DNA of 64,000 nucleotides from Allomyces macrogynus ATCC 38327 (lineage: Eukaryota > Blastocladiomycota > Blastocladiomycetes > Blastocladiales > Blastocladiaceae). The notes below the pieces were generated by a model that made no database searches, had not been told where the DNA came from, and worked only from the letters and a program-made list of their open reading frames with translations. The translations under genes and the position numbers were made by a program. Shown one piece after another: positions 10,174 through 20,560 of this stretch. Within the stretch, counting starts at the first letter, position 1, and each line of letters begins with the position of its first letter. The stretch is from assembly GCA_000151295.1 (NCBI GenBank), contig GG745337.1, positions 1,248,998 to 1,312,997 of the forward strand, written 5' to 3'.

Positions 10174-11909
10174 ATGCCGCCCCTGCTCATGCGCAACTAC
10201 GACTTCCACGAAACCGACACGCATGCGTTCATCGACGTGCCATGACCCGCTCCGATCTCGGCTAAGGCGGCCGATATTTATGGTACCGCTTGCCGCCCGC
10301 GCTTGCGCGTCACGCATCATACCTGATAAGAGCTTCACGACGCTGTAGCCAACGACGTCTACGTCAAGGCGCACGCGGCGCTCTACTTTTTCGAGCTCGA
10401 TCTCGCGCACGCCGTCGACGACACGGCGTCGGCCGCGGCGATTGCCAATTCAATCGTCTCGTTTGCGCTCGTCAAGGTGCGTTCCAGAGAATTTGATTCT
10501 CGCCCAATCGCCTCTTCGTCTGAACGCCGGCCCAATGACGAACAGAAAGAGCCTGCGACATGGGGCACGGCCAAGTACGATCCGCCGTCGGCGGCCGACG
10601 TGCGGCAACGGCGGCAGGACGCCGAGACGCGATACCTCGCCCGGCAAGAAGAGGAGCGGAAACAGCGCGAGTCGGAAAAGTGGGCACGGCACCGTTTTTT
10701 GGTCAGGCAGCAAATGGAGGTGGAACGGCAGGACCGCGAGCGGGTCGAGGGTTTGAAGCGGCAGGAGAAGGAGGAGGCCGAGGTACGATCCGGGGAGTTT
10801 TTTGTGTGCCTGGCGTTCCTCAACTAACGACTCTTTGTGGGAGAACAGAATAGCATTTATGAATGGGCCGAAGAAACGCGGCATCCCGCTCGCGCACCCG
10901 ACCACGGCGACGTATACTCTGCTCCGACATCAACCACCGACGCTGACACTGCGGCTGCGGCTTCCGCCTCTTCCGCTGCACTCTCTACCTCCAACAACAA
11001 TGACGTCGAGGACGACGCCGAGTCAAGCGACGACGACGATCCGGAAATCCAGGCACTCAAGGCCAAATACCGCGCCGTCCAGCAGCGGCAAGCGCAGCCC
11101 GTGAGAGTTCTTGTGCCCGACGCCGACAAGCGCCCACCACCTCGCCCACGCGGCGAGCTGACGGTCACGTTCACGCCGCGGCAGTTGCCGACGGCCGCGC
11201 GCGAGGCGCACGACGGTGTTGTCCTTCCTCCCTCTCTTCCAGCACGAGCCGTGTCGCTAACGATGGACGGTGCGCGTGTGTAGCCAAGTGGGTCGCCGAA
11301 ATGGAAGAGGCACGGCGTCGATGTGGGCCGCGACAGGACGAGGCCGACGCGCTCGAGGCCAAGGCGCGCGACTTGCAACGCGTGGGGCAGATGGTGGCGG
11401 CCCTTGATGCGTTTTCGGCGAGTTTGACGATTGCGCCGAGCCGACACCGGTCCGCGGATCAGGGCGGACGACATCCCAACGCGCCGCGCGAGTCTCCGGA
11501 CTGACAGAATATCTGGGCGCTTAGGTGTCTGATTGGCCGATCCGAGTGCTACGAGCAGCTCGCGTGGCACCGGCACGTAGTCGACGACGTGGACGCGGCC
11601 GCGGCGCTCTTGGACGACATGGAGAAGACGCACGGGTTGGAGAATGTGTATGAGGACGTGCGCAAGGAGCTGGCCGAACGGCGGCGCGTGGCCATGGCGG
11701 CGATCGACCGCGAGATGCAGGTCGAACGGGAGAAGCAGGTATTGAAGGGTGCCGACAGTTTGAAGCCGCGCGGCGAGGAGGATAGCGATCCGCTGTGCAC
11801 TGCCGAGAGTGGCAAAAGTGCCGACCACGTGGGAGAAGAGGCATTGCTGGACACGGCTGCCACTGCTGAAGTCGAGGTGGGCGGCGTGCCCGTGGCGCTG
11901 TCGTCGTGA
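10174..11909 (+). CDS. DNAAF4: Dynein axonemal assembly factor 4 (DYX1C1-like), with an in-frame TGA
   Basis: DNAAF4 is an HSP90 co-chaperone that preassembles axonemal dynein arms in the cytoplasm. Exons: 10174-10282, 10349-10476, 10546-10782, 10849-11215, 11284-~11449 and ~11523-11909. The first four junctions are in phase. Family features are the N-terminal CS/p23 fold (NYDFHETDTHAFIDV, then NDVYVKAHAALYFFELDLAHAVDD), an Arg/Glu-rich coiled coil, the FTPRQLPTAARE motif (human FTPRVFPTALRE) and a C-terminal TPR-like part. Two oddities: codon 24 is TGA (10243-10245) where the family has a sense codon, and the middle TPR helices appear missing at the uncertain fifth intron. It may be a pseudogene, a sequencing error or a readthrough case. 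Its presence argues for a flagellated cell. Confidence 0.7.
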
Positions 11910-12580
11910 TGGGAGCAGTCTGATCGCATGAGTAGAGAGGAAGCTGGAAGCGGCGCGAGCGACTGTTTACTGTATTTGATCGACACCACGTCAGGCTCTA
12001 TGGGGTGCCCATTTGTCGGGCGACAGGGGGCCGTTCACGCCGGATCAAAGGCTCTGCTGAATTAATTTGCGATGCACCGCGTCGGCGCGCGAAAGTGAAG
12101 ACGGGCAACAAAGGTGGTGGCCCCTTGCAGGGCGAGGCGGCGAGGCGGCGTGGCGCGGTCACAGAGTGGTGCTGCCACGCCTGTCGGAGACGCGCGGCCT
12201 GCCGATGGCTTGAAGATCACAGCAATAAGCAGACCGTGAGGGCGAGTTCCCTAAAAGTGAGCTCAAAAGCGCGTCTGAAAGCGCGAAGACGGTTCCCATT
12301 GCGATTTTCTGTTGGCAATCGAGCACGTTTGCACGCGCCACTTTGCGATTTGGCAGGGGCGTGGCCCCCGCCTGCTCCTGGCCGCCTTGTCCCGCAAAGA
12401 AGCGCGCTTTCGAGCCTGCGCACGCACGGCCACGCGCGACCAAGCCAACCCGCCCAACAACACGCGCTCGACGACTTTATATCGCCACGCCGCCCACCTT
12501 TCTCTCTCCTGTCGGCCTTTCCCCAACGACACGTTCAGCTCGCCCCCCGCCCGCCCTTCACCACCAGCACCTCCGTCAAG
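11910..12580. promoter_or_regulatory. Upstream region of profilin
   Basis: No supportable gene. A CTCTC-rich patch at about 12501-12513 lies some 70 nt before the profilin ATG and resembles the CT runs upstream of other highly expressed genes here. Confidence 0.35.
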
Positions 12581-13675
12581 ATGTCGTGGCAATCCTACGT
12601 CGACAGTACGTGCTCATGCGTGCTCCTAGGCGCGATCCGACGCGATGCGACGTGACGCGACGCGATAAAGAGACCGGGGCAGCGTGCGCGCCGCCCCCAA
12701 GCTGCAGCATGATGTCCGATCCAGCTTGGTCTTGCGCGTGTCTCAACGGTCGAGCTCGGTATGGCCGCGTTTGCGATACTGTGCCCAACACCTTGCCATG
12801 CAAGTGCTCCGCCGTGAACCTCCGCTCGCGGACCAAGACGCGCTCCCACGGCAGCTCAACTTGGACGGATTCGTACACCAGAACCACCACCCACGCGTGT
12901 CAATCGGGAGCAGCTCGCTGCACGCTCGCTTGCGCTCGCACGCGCTCGCACGCGTCGCTGACGTCGTCGTTGCTCGCGCGATCGATCGTGCACCCTCCCC
13001 AAAAAAGAATGATGCTCAATGACTGACCTCATGGCGCGCCTGCTTGTTCGTATCGTAACGCTAGACAACATGATTGGCACGGGCAAGATTGTCAAGGGCG
13101 CCATCTTTGGCCAGGACAAGTCGACGTGGGCCATCTCGGCCGACTTCCCCGTGACGGTCAACGAGATCGACGCGCTCCTCGCTGCCTTCAAGGACCCGTC
13201 GGGCATTCGCGCCTCGGGCCTGCACCTTGCCGGCCAAAAGTACATTGCCCTGCAGTGCGACAACCGCTCCGTCTACGCCAAGCTGGTGCGTTCTTCGAAC
13301 TCGTTTGGTCGCAGCCGCACGGCGTGCTCGTTTGCTCGCGCGCACGCCGCCGTTGTCGCCCATTTGGCTTTGCTCTAACCTCCCCTCGCGCCCACCTTCC
13401 CCGCATGCATCCGCGTCGTCGCCGTTGCCGTTGCCACCGTCTCCGTTCATGAATGAATAGGGTTCGGGTGGCGTCGTCTGTGTCAAGACCAACCAGGCGA
13501 TTCTCGTCGGCGTCTACAACCAGTCGGCGCAGCCGGGCGAGGCGACCAAGGTGGTGGAAGGGCTCGCCGACTACCTGATCTCGGTCGGCTACGTACGTTT
13601 CCGCATCTCTCGACGTTCCGTTACCGCGAACATGGGTTTTGATCTGACGCGTTTCTCGCTGCTTTGCCGTAGTAA
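12581..13675 (+). CDS. Profilin
   Basis: Binds G-actin, polyproline and phosphoinositides to control actin polymerisation. Exons 12581-12605, 13065-13285, 13461-13592 and 13673-13675 give 126 residues, the usual profilin length. The protein starts [10 protein letters not shown], followed by a [19 protein letters not shown] core, and ends [13 protein letters not shown], all typical. Junctions are in phase, with donors GTACGT, GTGCGT and GTACGT. Intron 1 is unusually long for this window (459 nt). The last exon contributes only the TAA stop codon: VGY ends exactly at the donor at 13593, and TAA follows the acceptor at 13671-13672. Reading straight through that donor would add an unprofilin-like tail. 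Confidence 0.92.
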
Positions 13676-14271
13676 ACCCCCTTTCCAATTCACTTGTCTC
13701 GCGCTATTGTCGTTTCTCGTCGCGGTGGTCCTGGTGGACGGCGTGCCGCTGTGGTTACGTTGGCGCTGTCGTCGTTGTCGCGTCGACCGTGGTCGAGGAT
13801 TTATACCGGTTCTTCCGTTTGACCCGTTCGTGCTTTTCTAAACATGAGTTCGTTTGCTTCGTTTGAGCAACTGCTGGCAGCCATTCATTTGTGTTGTGTG
13901 CGGACGTCAGGACCGTCAACCTCCAAAGCGCCAAAACGCTCGCGACTTGGCTTGCGTCGTGTTCACAGGAGGAACAAGAGCGCGCCTGTGCAAGCACGCT
14001 CCTTTCTGGGAGTCGAAGTGCCCTTTCCGTCATGATGGAGGGGTATCGAAAACTTGCTCGACCCTAATCAACCCCGCCTGCCGCTCTTGTCCTTGCGCAC
14101 CTCTCGTCTCATATTTACGCCGAAACCACTGGTTCTATCGAAACCGCGTCAGTCCGCTCCTTGAAAAGCTCTGCGCTCGTTTCAGCTAGTGTCAATAAAT
14201 AGGATGCGCATTGTAACTATGTATCGGGAACAGACTGCATGACGAAGAACGGACGAAACGATAACGAGACC

Positions 14272-14396
14272 CCCATAAAAACAAAAACAAAGACAAAAGC
14301 AAAAGCAAAAGCAAAAGCAAAAGCAAAAAACAAAAAACAAAAAACAAAAAACAAAAAACAAAAAACAAAAAACAAAAAACAAAAAACAAAAAAAAA
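14272..14396. repeat. A-rich tandem repeat, GCAAAA units grading into CAAAAAA units
   Basis: About 125 nt of A-rich repeats. Five or so 6-nt GCAAAA units are followed by about nine 7-nt CAAAAAA units, ending in an A run. Strand asymmetry is extreme: no T in most of it, within GC-rich surroundings. Confidence 0.85.
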
Positions 14397-14467
14397 CTCC
14401 AAACAACCCAACGGCAAATGATCAAGAACACAATGACGGGAGCCAAACGGCACAAGAACCAAAAGCA

Positions 14468-14510
14468 CCGAACCGAACCGAACCGGACCGGAACCGGAAC
14501 CGAACCCGGA
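14468..14510. repeat. AACCG/GAACCG short tandem repeat
   Basis: Imperfect 5-6-nt units of the form CCGAA/CCGGA, immediately downstream of the A-rich tract. It is too irregular and too short to be telomeric. Confidence 0.7.
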
Positions 14511-14777
14511 CCAGTGACGGGAACCACATCCAGCGCCGGTCGCCAGAAACCAAAACAGACCCAAACCAACACACGCACACGCCCTCTCACCGGCGAACAC
14601 CAATGACTCGCACGTGCCCACCTGTTGCCCAAGCAAAGAAAACCGAAGCGAACCGGTCGCGCCACCTTATCCATTCCCGCCCTCGACGTCTACGGAATCA
14701 ACCGGCGCCGCTCGTCCTTGGCCGCATCCGATCGCGGCGCCGTCGCGAGCGCGTCCACATTCACGCGCGTACTCGCG

Positions 14778-14800
14778 CCCGCACCCGCACCCGCACCCAC
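14778..14800. repeat. GCACCC hexamer repeat
   Basis: About four tandem copies of a GCACCC/CCCGCA hexamer. In the minus frame this encodes an alternating Ala-Gly stretch. Confidence 0.6.
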
Positions 14801-15007
14801 CACATTCTCCCTCCCCATCATCTCATCCTCGTCATCAAATGCGTCGTCACCGGCAGCAAACAAGACGACACGCTCAGCGTGTTCGTCGTCGTCGTTTGCG
14901 CGGCCATCGACCGACGCGCGCAGCGTGGCGCCATGCGCCGCGCGACCACTGCCACTGGCCGCGAGCGAAGCACCCAAGAGCGGATCGTTGGAGTCGGGAC
15001 CATGTAG

Positions 15008-16645
15008 TCAATCGGTCCGTCGGTGTTTGATGCGCAGACAGTAAATGTCGAGAAACGCGCAAAACTGGGAAATCACGATTTGCGCCCAGTGCAGGTAGTT
15101 CCAAGCGGCCGCCGCAAAGTACCCGTAGAGGAAGAGCGTTTCGAGTGTCGGCGTGAGCAGGACGAACCCACCGAGGACGTAGGGTGCGCAGACGAGGAGC
15201 GTGCCAATGGCCAGCGGGATCAGCAGGTTGGTCGAGTACATCGGGAACGGCATCTTGGTCACATGCGCGAGAATGATCTTGGTCGCCATGCGCCCAAAAA
15301 CGATGCCGTTGGCGACAATGAACAGGATCGTGTGTTGTTCAAGCGCGACCGAGTACTTGGACGCGAGCCAGAGGGCGTTGCACGAGAGGAAGACGGCCAT
15401 GGGCACGATTTGAAGCAATGCTTCGCGGAACGAGCACTTGCGTTGCGGCGACTGGCACACCTTGTAGACGGCGAGCAGCGAGGCGGGCACTTGCGTGAAG
15501 AAGAGCAGCACCATCATGCCCACGACCGCATAGTCGTTGAGCGAGTAGGATTCGGGGAAGACGGCAATGAACGACGGCAATACGTCGACCGCGCGCTGGT
15601 GCCAGAAGAGCGGGCCCTTGATGCCCGAAATGATCGACATGACGACGGCAATGATCAGACCTTCGGTCGGGCCGTTCACGTAGCCAAGGTAGAGCGTGCC
15701 CGTGTGGTATTCTTCCCACGTCGAGAAGTAGAAGGCGACCGTCGCTATTTGCCGAACGAATCATTGTCAGCGACTGCTCGCGCGCGAGGAAGGGCAATGT
15801 CGATTGGGATGAACGCACTCATGAAGGCCACGATGCCCGTGTACCAGGTGTTGCCGAGACTCAGCGACGCAGCCTGGACAATGGCGCCAATCGAGCAGTT
15901 GAGAGCGTCGCAACCGTGGTCGACTAGACATCGAGCAGATCATGGTCAAAATGGAGGTTTCAGAACGCAGAACTTGAGAAATCCCGCGAAAATTCAAATC
16001 CATACACAGCTCGCCAAGCGGCGACGACGACCCTGTGCGACGCGCCTGCTTGCCATCGACATTGTCAAACGTCGAATAGAGCCAGATGCCGAGGGCAAAG
16101 CTGCAAACAAGAATACGGGGCGTGCGATCAGAACGACAGGCGTAACTCCAGCAACGTTCGCCGATTTGGTCGCAGCGTACCTGAAATACAGCCACGACGG
16201 TCCCGGCCCGTACAAATCGGGCAGCCAAATGAAGATGAAGACGAGGTTGATGATCACAAAGCTGAACCCGACGAGCGTGATCAGGTTGGGTCTATTGAGC
16301 GCGATCGCGCGCAGGCGAATGCGGGTCAGCATACAGTGCTCGTGTTCCTGCTCAGCACGGAAAGACACGAGCACGACGGCAGCGGCGGCAGCGGCGGCGG
16401 CGTTGTGGCCATCACCATGCACCCGGCGCACACGCGCTCGAGCGTCGAGAGTGCGCACACAACGCCGCATCCGCCGCTCCCTGCTAGTAAATCACGAATA
16501 CATACGCCATCCACATGGGGAAGAGTGTGACGGCCCAGTTCCAATACGGCTGCAAAATGTACTTGGAGACGGGCGACTTGTCGACGGCCGAGTAGCGGTA
16601 CAGACGCAGGTTCTGTAGCGCCTGCTCGCTGAGGTAGTCGGCCAT
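15008..16645 (-). CDS. Ethanolamine/choline phosphotransferase (CDP-alcohol phosphatidyltransferase)
   Basis: Last step of the Kennedy pathway: transfers phosphoethanolamine or phosphocholine from the CDP-alcohol to diacylglycerol in the ER/Golgi membrane. Minus-strand exons 16645-16506, 16291-16181, 16100-16006, 15923-15819 and 15744-15008 are all in phase and give 395 residues, the size of CEPT1/EPT1/CPT1. The CDP-alcohol signature DG-x2-AR-x8-G-x3-D-x3-D is complete (DGKQARR...LGELFDHGCD) and is split by the third intron. The N-terminus (LYRYSAVDKSPVSKYILQPYW) and the hydrophobic segments fit the family, ending at YCLRIKHRRTD. Substrate preference (ethanolamine versus choline) cannot be told. 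It is divergent from the Prp5 gene. Confidence 0.92.
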
Positions 16646-17305
16646 TTTGGTGGTGTTGTTGACGATGGGGAGGAAGTTGCAGCAAGCCAAGCGGCAGGGA
16701 CGGTTGAGTAAAGTGGGAGGTTCGGGAGCCGGTGCAGCAGCAGGTCGTCGACGGACGGTCGGCGCGCAGGAGGGGCCAAGTTGATCCTCGGAGAATGTGT
16801 TGTTGATGGTCGTGCCGGTTGCCGAGAGAGCGGGTGCGCGCGTAGGGTTGGTGGCGAGCAACAACAGGCGGGCAGTCGAGAGTGCGAGCAGCGCCAAGCT
16901 GGAAGCTGGTCCCCGTGGTCGCGGCAGGCAGACTGGGGCCAGGTGGACGAGGGCAAGGAAGCGCGCGCAACACCAGAGCAAAAGGTTGCTACGGAGCTTT
17001 TGCCAGGCTGGTGGCAGCGTCGCTGGTTGGGTTGGGTGGCCCGGCGGGCCGGTGGTGGTGCAGGACTGTCTCCATGCGGTGGGAAACTGTCTCCCACGCA
17101 GGTGACCATGGCAGCCAAGCCTAATTGAAACGTCAGCAGCCTTTTCCACACACCACATGCCTCTTCAGGCTTTTCCACACGATTTCGACCTTTTGACTCG
17201 GATCCGCACGTTGGCACATGGAGCCACGTCATTCATTTCCAGCACCTGATCCCCGCGTCTTCGCTCGCTCAGTATCGCTCAGCCGCTTCTCCTCGGCCAC
17301 CAAAA
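16646..17305. promoter_or_regulatory. Shared divergent promoter region, phosphotransferase / Prp5
   Basis: 660 nt between divergent starts. Frames on both strands here are open but have no family features. Probably 5' UTRs and promoters of both neighbours. Confidence 0.4.
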
Positions 17306-20082
17306 ATGAACCTCGACACCAACCCGGTAGATATCCAGTCCAGCTGTCACTTGCTGCAGTTTATTCAGCACCACCATAAACACCAGCTATTGACACGAGC
17401 TAACCGTGCCACGACCGTTCAGATCATTTCCGACCCAGTTCGCCAGCGTCAGCGCCGCGAGCGTGCCGCCAAATGGCGCGTCGACAAGCTGCCGACGCTG
17501 CGCCAGTCTCTGCAAAAGCGTACGAGCTCTCGCTCAAAACTCCGCATGATCTCTTTGCCAGTCTCTGACCCAGCGTCGCTCTGATATTAGGATTGAACCA
17601 CGGCCACCCCGACCACGGTAGCGACGGCGCCAAGCGGCCCGCTACCGCGTCGCCCTCGACCACGGCCTCGCCGCGCGCCGTCGCGTCCGGCCCGACCCCC
17701 ACGACAACGACCGACTTGATCGCGCCGAACCATGGTGGCGGCGATGCAATGACCGTCGACGCTGCCCCGCCCGCATCGGTCATGGACATGGACGTGGACG
17801 CCGCCGATGTGGACCCGCTCGACCAGTTCATGGTCGATGTCACGACGCAAGTCGCCAAGATCCACGCGGCCGACCTGCAGCGGCTCACGGAACTCAAGGG
17901 CACCAACTCGGTCGAGGCCCTGAACGCGGCCGACGACGGGGACGCGGCCGATGCCGAGCACGATATCCTCGCGCTCGCGGCCAAGAAACTCGGCAAGAAA
18001 AAGGACATTGCCGCCGTCGATCACAAGTCGATTGCCTACGAGCCGTTCCGCAAGAACTTTTACATTGAGCCGCCGGAGCTCGCGGCGCTCACAGTCGACG
18101 AGGTCAAGGACATGCGCGCCGAACTCGACGGGATCAAGGTGGCCGGCAAGGAGTGCCCGAAACCCGCCATGAAATGGACGCACTGCGGCTTACCCGCGGC
18201 ATGCTACAAGGTGATCAAGGACCAGTGTTTCACGGCGCCTACGCCGATCCAGGCGCAGGCGATCCCTGCCATCATGGCCGGGCGTGATGTGATTGGTGTG
18301 GCCAAGACCGGGTCGGGCAAGACGCTCGCATTCCTGCTGCCGCTCTTGCGGCACATCAAGGACCAGCGCGAAGTGCAGACGGGCGAAGGGCCGATTGCGC
18401 TGATCATGACACCAACGCGCGAATTGGCCATGCAGATCCACAAGGAGGCGAAACTGTTTGGGAAACCGCTCAATATCCGGTCGGCGTGCTGCTATGGCGG
18501 GTCGCCTATTTCCGACCAGATTGCCGACTTGAAGCGCGGCGCTGAGATTGTCGTGTGCACGCCCGGGCGCATGATTGACCTGCTGTGCGCGAACGCGGGA
18601 CGCGTGACCAACTTGCTGCGCGTCACGTACTTGGTTCTTGACGAGGCCGACCGCATGTTCGATATGGGGTTCGAGCCGCAGGTCATGAAGATTGTCAACA
18701 ATGTGCGCCCGGACCGACAAACGGTGCTCTTTTCGGCCACATTCCCGCGCGCCATGGAGTCGCTCGCGCGCAAGATTCTCAAGCGGCCGCTGGAAATCAC
18801 GGTCGGCGGCAAGTCGGTCGTGGCCACGGACGTGACGCAGGTCGTGGAAGTGATCAAGGACGCCGACAAGTTTTTACGGTTGCTCGAAGTGCTCGGGAAA
18901 TGGTTTGCCGAGGCCGCTGAGACGGATATTGCCGAGCCACGTGTGCTCATTTTCGTCGACCGGCAAGAAGCCGCCGACCAGCTCATGAACACGCTGCTTA
19001 AGCGCGGGTACGTGTGCAATGCCCTGCACGGCGGGAAAGACCAGGCCGATCGCGACTCGACGATTGCCGATTTCAAGGCCGGCGTGTTCCCGATCTTGAT
19101 TGCCACGTCAGTCGCGGCGCGCGGACTCGATGTCAAGGGCCTGAACCTCGTCATCAATTTCGATTGCCCGAACCACAAGGAAGACTACGTGCACCGTGTC
19201 GGTCGGACCGGGCGCGCCGGGAACAAGGGGACGGCCGTCACGTTTATCACGCCCGAGCAGGAACGGTATGCGGGCGACCTGGTCTATGCGCTCACGGCGT
19301 CGAATGGGACGGTGCCGCCGGATTTGCAGGCCATGGCCGACGGGTTCAAGGAAAAGGTCAAAGCGGGCCAGGCGCAGCGCGCGAGTAGCGGGTTTGGCGG
19401 CAAGGGGCTCGAGAAACTCGACAAGGAGCGCGACCTGATCAAGCAGGCGCAAAAGGCGTCGCACGGGATTGTTGATGAGGAAGCCGGCGGGTCTGATAAC
19501 GACGAGGAAAAGGACGAGAAGGTCGCCGGGCTGCTCGAAAAGATTGCGCTCCCGCCGACCATCAAGAAGAACGCACCCGTCGCTGCCGGCGCCGCATCCA
19601 CCACGCTCGCGGCCACAAGCACCGAGGCCAAGCCTGCGGGTGTCGCGCGCGCGCTCGACGTGCTCAACCAGCTCAACCAGCAACTGCGGTCGGCAGCGCC
19701 CTCGGCACCCGCTGCCGCCTCGACCCCGGCCGCGCCCAGTACCGAGACGCGTGCGGGCCGTGGCGTCGTCAACTTCACGTGCGAGTTTGAAATCAACGAT
19801 TTCCCGCAGCGCGCGCGGTGGAAGGTCACGAACAAGGACCAGATCAACCAGATTTCCGACTTATCGGGTGCGGCCATCACGACGCGCGGTGAGTTTTTCC
19901 CAGAGGGAAAGCAGCCGAAAGGTGCCGAGCGCAAGCTCTACCTGTTTATTGAGGGCGAGACGGAGCTGGCCGTTGATCGCGCCAAGAACGAGATTCGCCG
20001 CATTTTGCTCGAGGCCGTGGTTGCGACGGCCGAGATTGACGCCAAGTCGAGCGGGACGACGGGGCGGTATTCGGTTGTGTAA
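17306..20082 (+). CDS. PRP5: Pre-mRNA splicing DEAD-box ATPase Prp5/DDX46
   Basis: Prp5/DDX46 remodels U2 snRNP so that it can pair with the branch site during prespliceosome formation. Exons 17306-17519 and 17591-20082 join in phase across a 71-nt GTACGA...TAG intron to give 901 residues. The long exon holds every DEAD-box motif: Q motif FTAPTPIQAQAIPAI, motif I AKTGSGKT near residue 309, PTRELA, TPGR, LDEADRMFDMGF near 421, SAT near 452, ARGLDV and HRVGRTGRAG near 605. The DPLDQFM segment and the C-terminal KH-like region (INDFPQRARWKVT, then AAITTRGEFFPEGKQPKG) separate Prp5/DDX46 from other DEAD-box proteins. The first exon is less certain: its RQRRERAAKWR stretch fits, but another start or an extra exon is possible. 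Confidence 0.93.
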
Positions 20083-20560
20083 AGTGTGGTTTGTGCGTTG
20101 GTCAACATGGATTTACTTTTTGCAGCTGAAGTTGTCGTTTCTTTTGTTCGGGTGGACTGATGGACGTGCCGAAGACAGTGAGCCGGAGCAAGAGCTCGAG
20201 TGAAATCAAAGTGAACAGATGGGCGACCTGAATGCGTGCTCCTGTCCAACAAACAAAACATCATCCTCGTGCAACGTCTGCGCGGTGTAACGACGAGGTT
20301 TATTAACATCTCCTGCCACAAACCGTACACGACTAACGACTGTCGCTGGAAGAGCAGCACGCAGAAGCAAGCGTAGGAGAACTGGGGCAGCCAGTTCTGT
20401 TGGCGAGCCAGGATTTTGAGCGACGAATCGACCGAGTCACGAACTGCAACTCTGAGGACAGGCACGACAAGACGGGAATCAAAACATGTGATTGTATCGA
20501 ACTGCTGCATAATGTCCACCCAACACGCCCAACCTAGCCCTCTTCTTGCCGCTCCATTGC
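20083..20560. other. Convergent 3' flanks of Prp5 and Brr2
   Basis: 478 nt separate the two stop codons. The sequence is AT-richer than the genes and presumably holds both polyadenylation regions. No gene is seen. Confidence 0.4.

Larger units (their letters stand above)
13676..15007. other. Gene-poor stretch with simple repeats
   Basis: Between the profilin 3' end and the convergent phosphotransferase gene I see no gene. It contains three low-complexity tracts listed separately. The 14.69-14.98 kb part stays open on the minus strand in the frame of the phosphotransferase beyond its stop codon. Confidence 0.4.

Noticed and set aside
14272..14396. Coding sequence in the A-rich tract (Lys/Gln-rich or Phe-rich frames)
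   Set aside because: All frames are trivially open because of the repeat; there is no start context and no homolog-like sequence.
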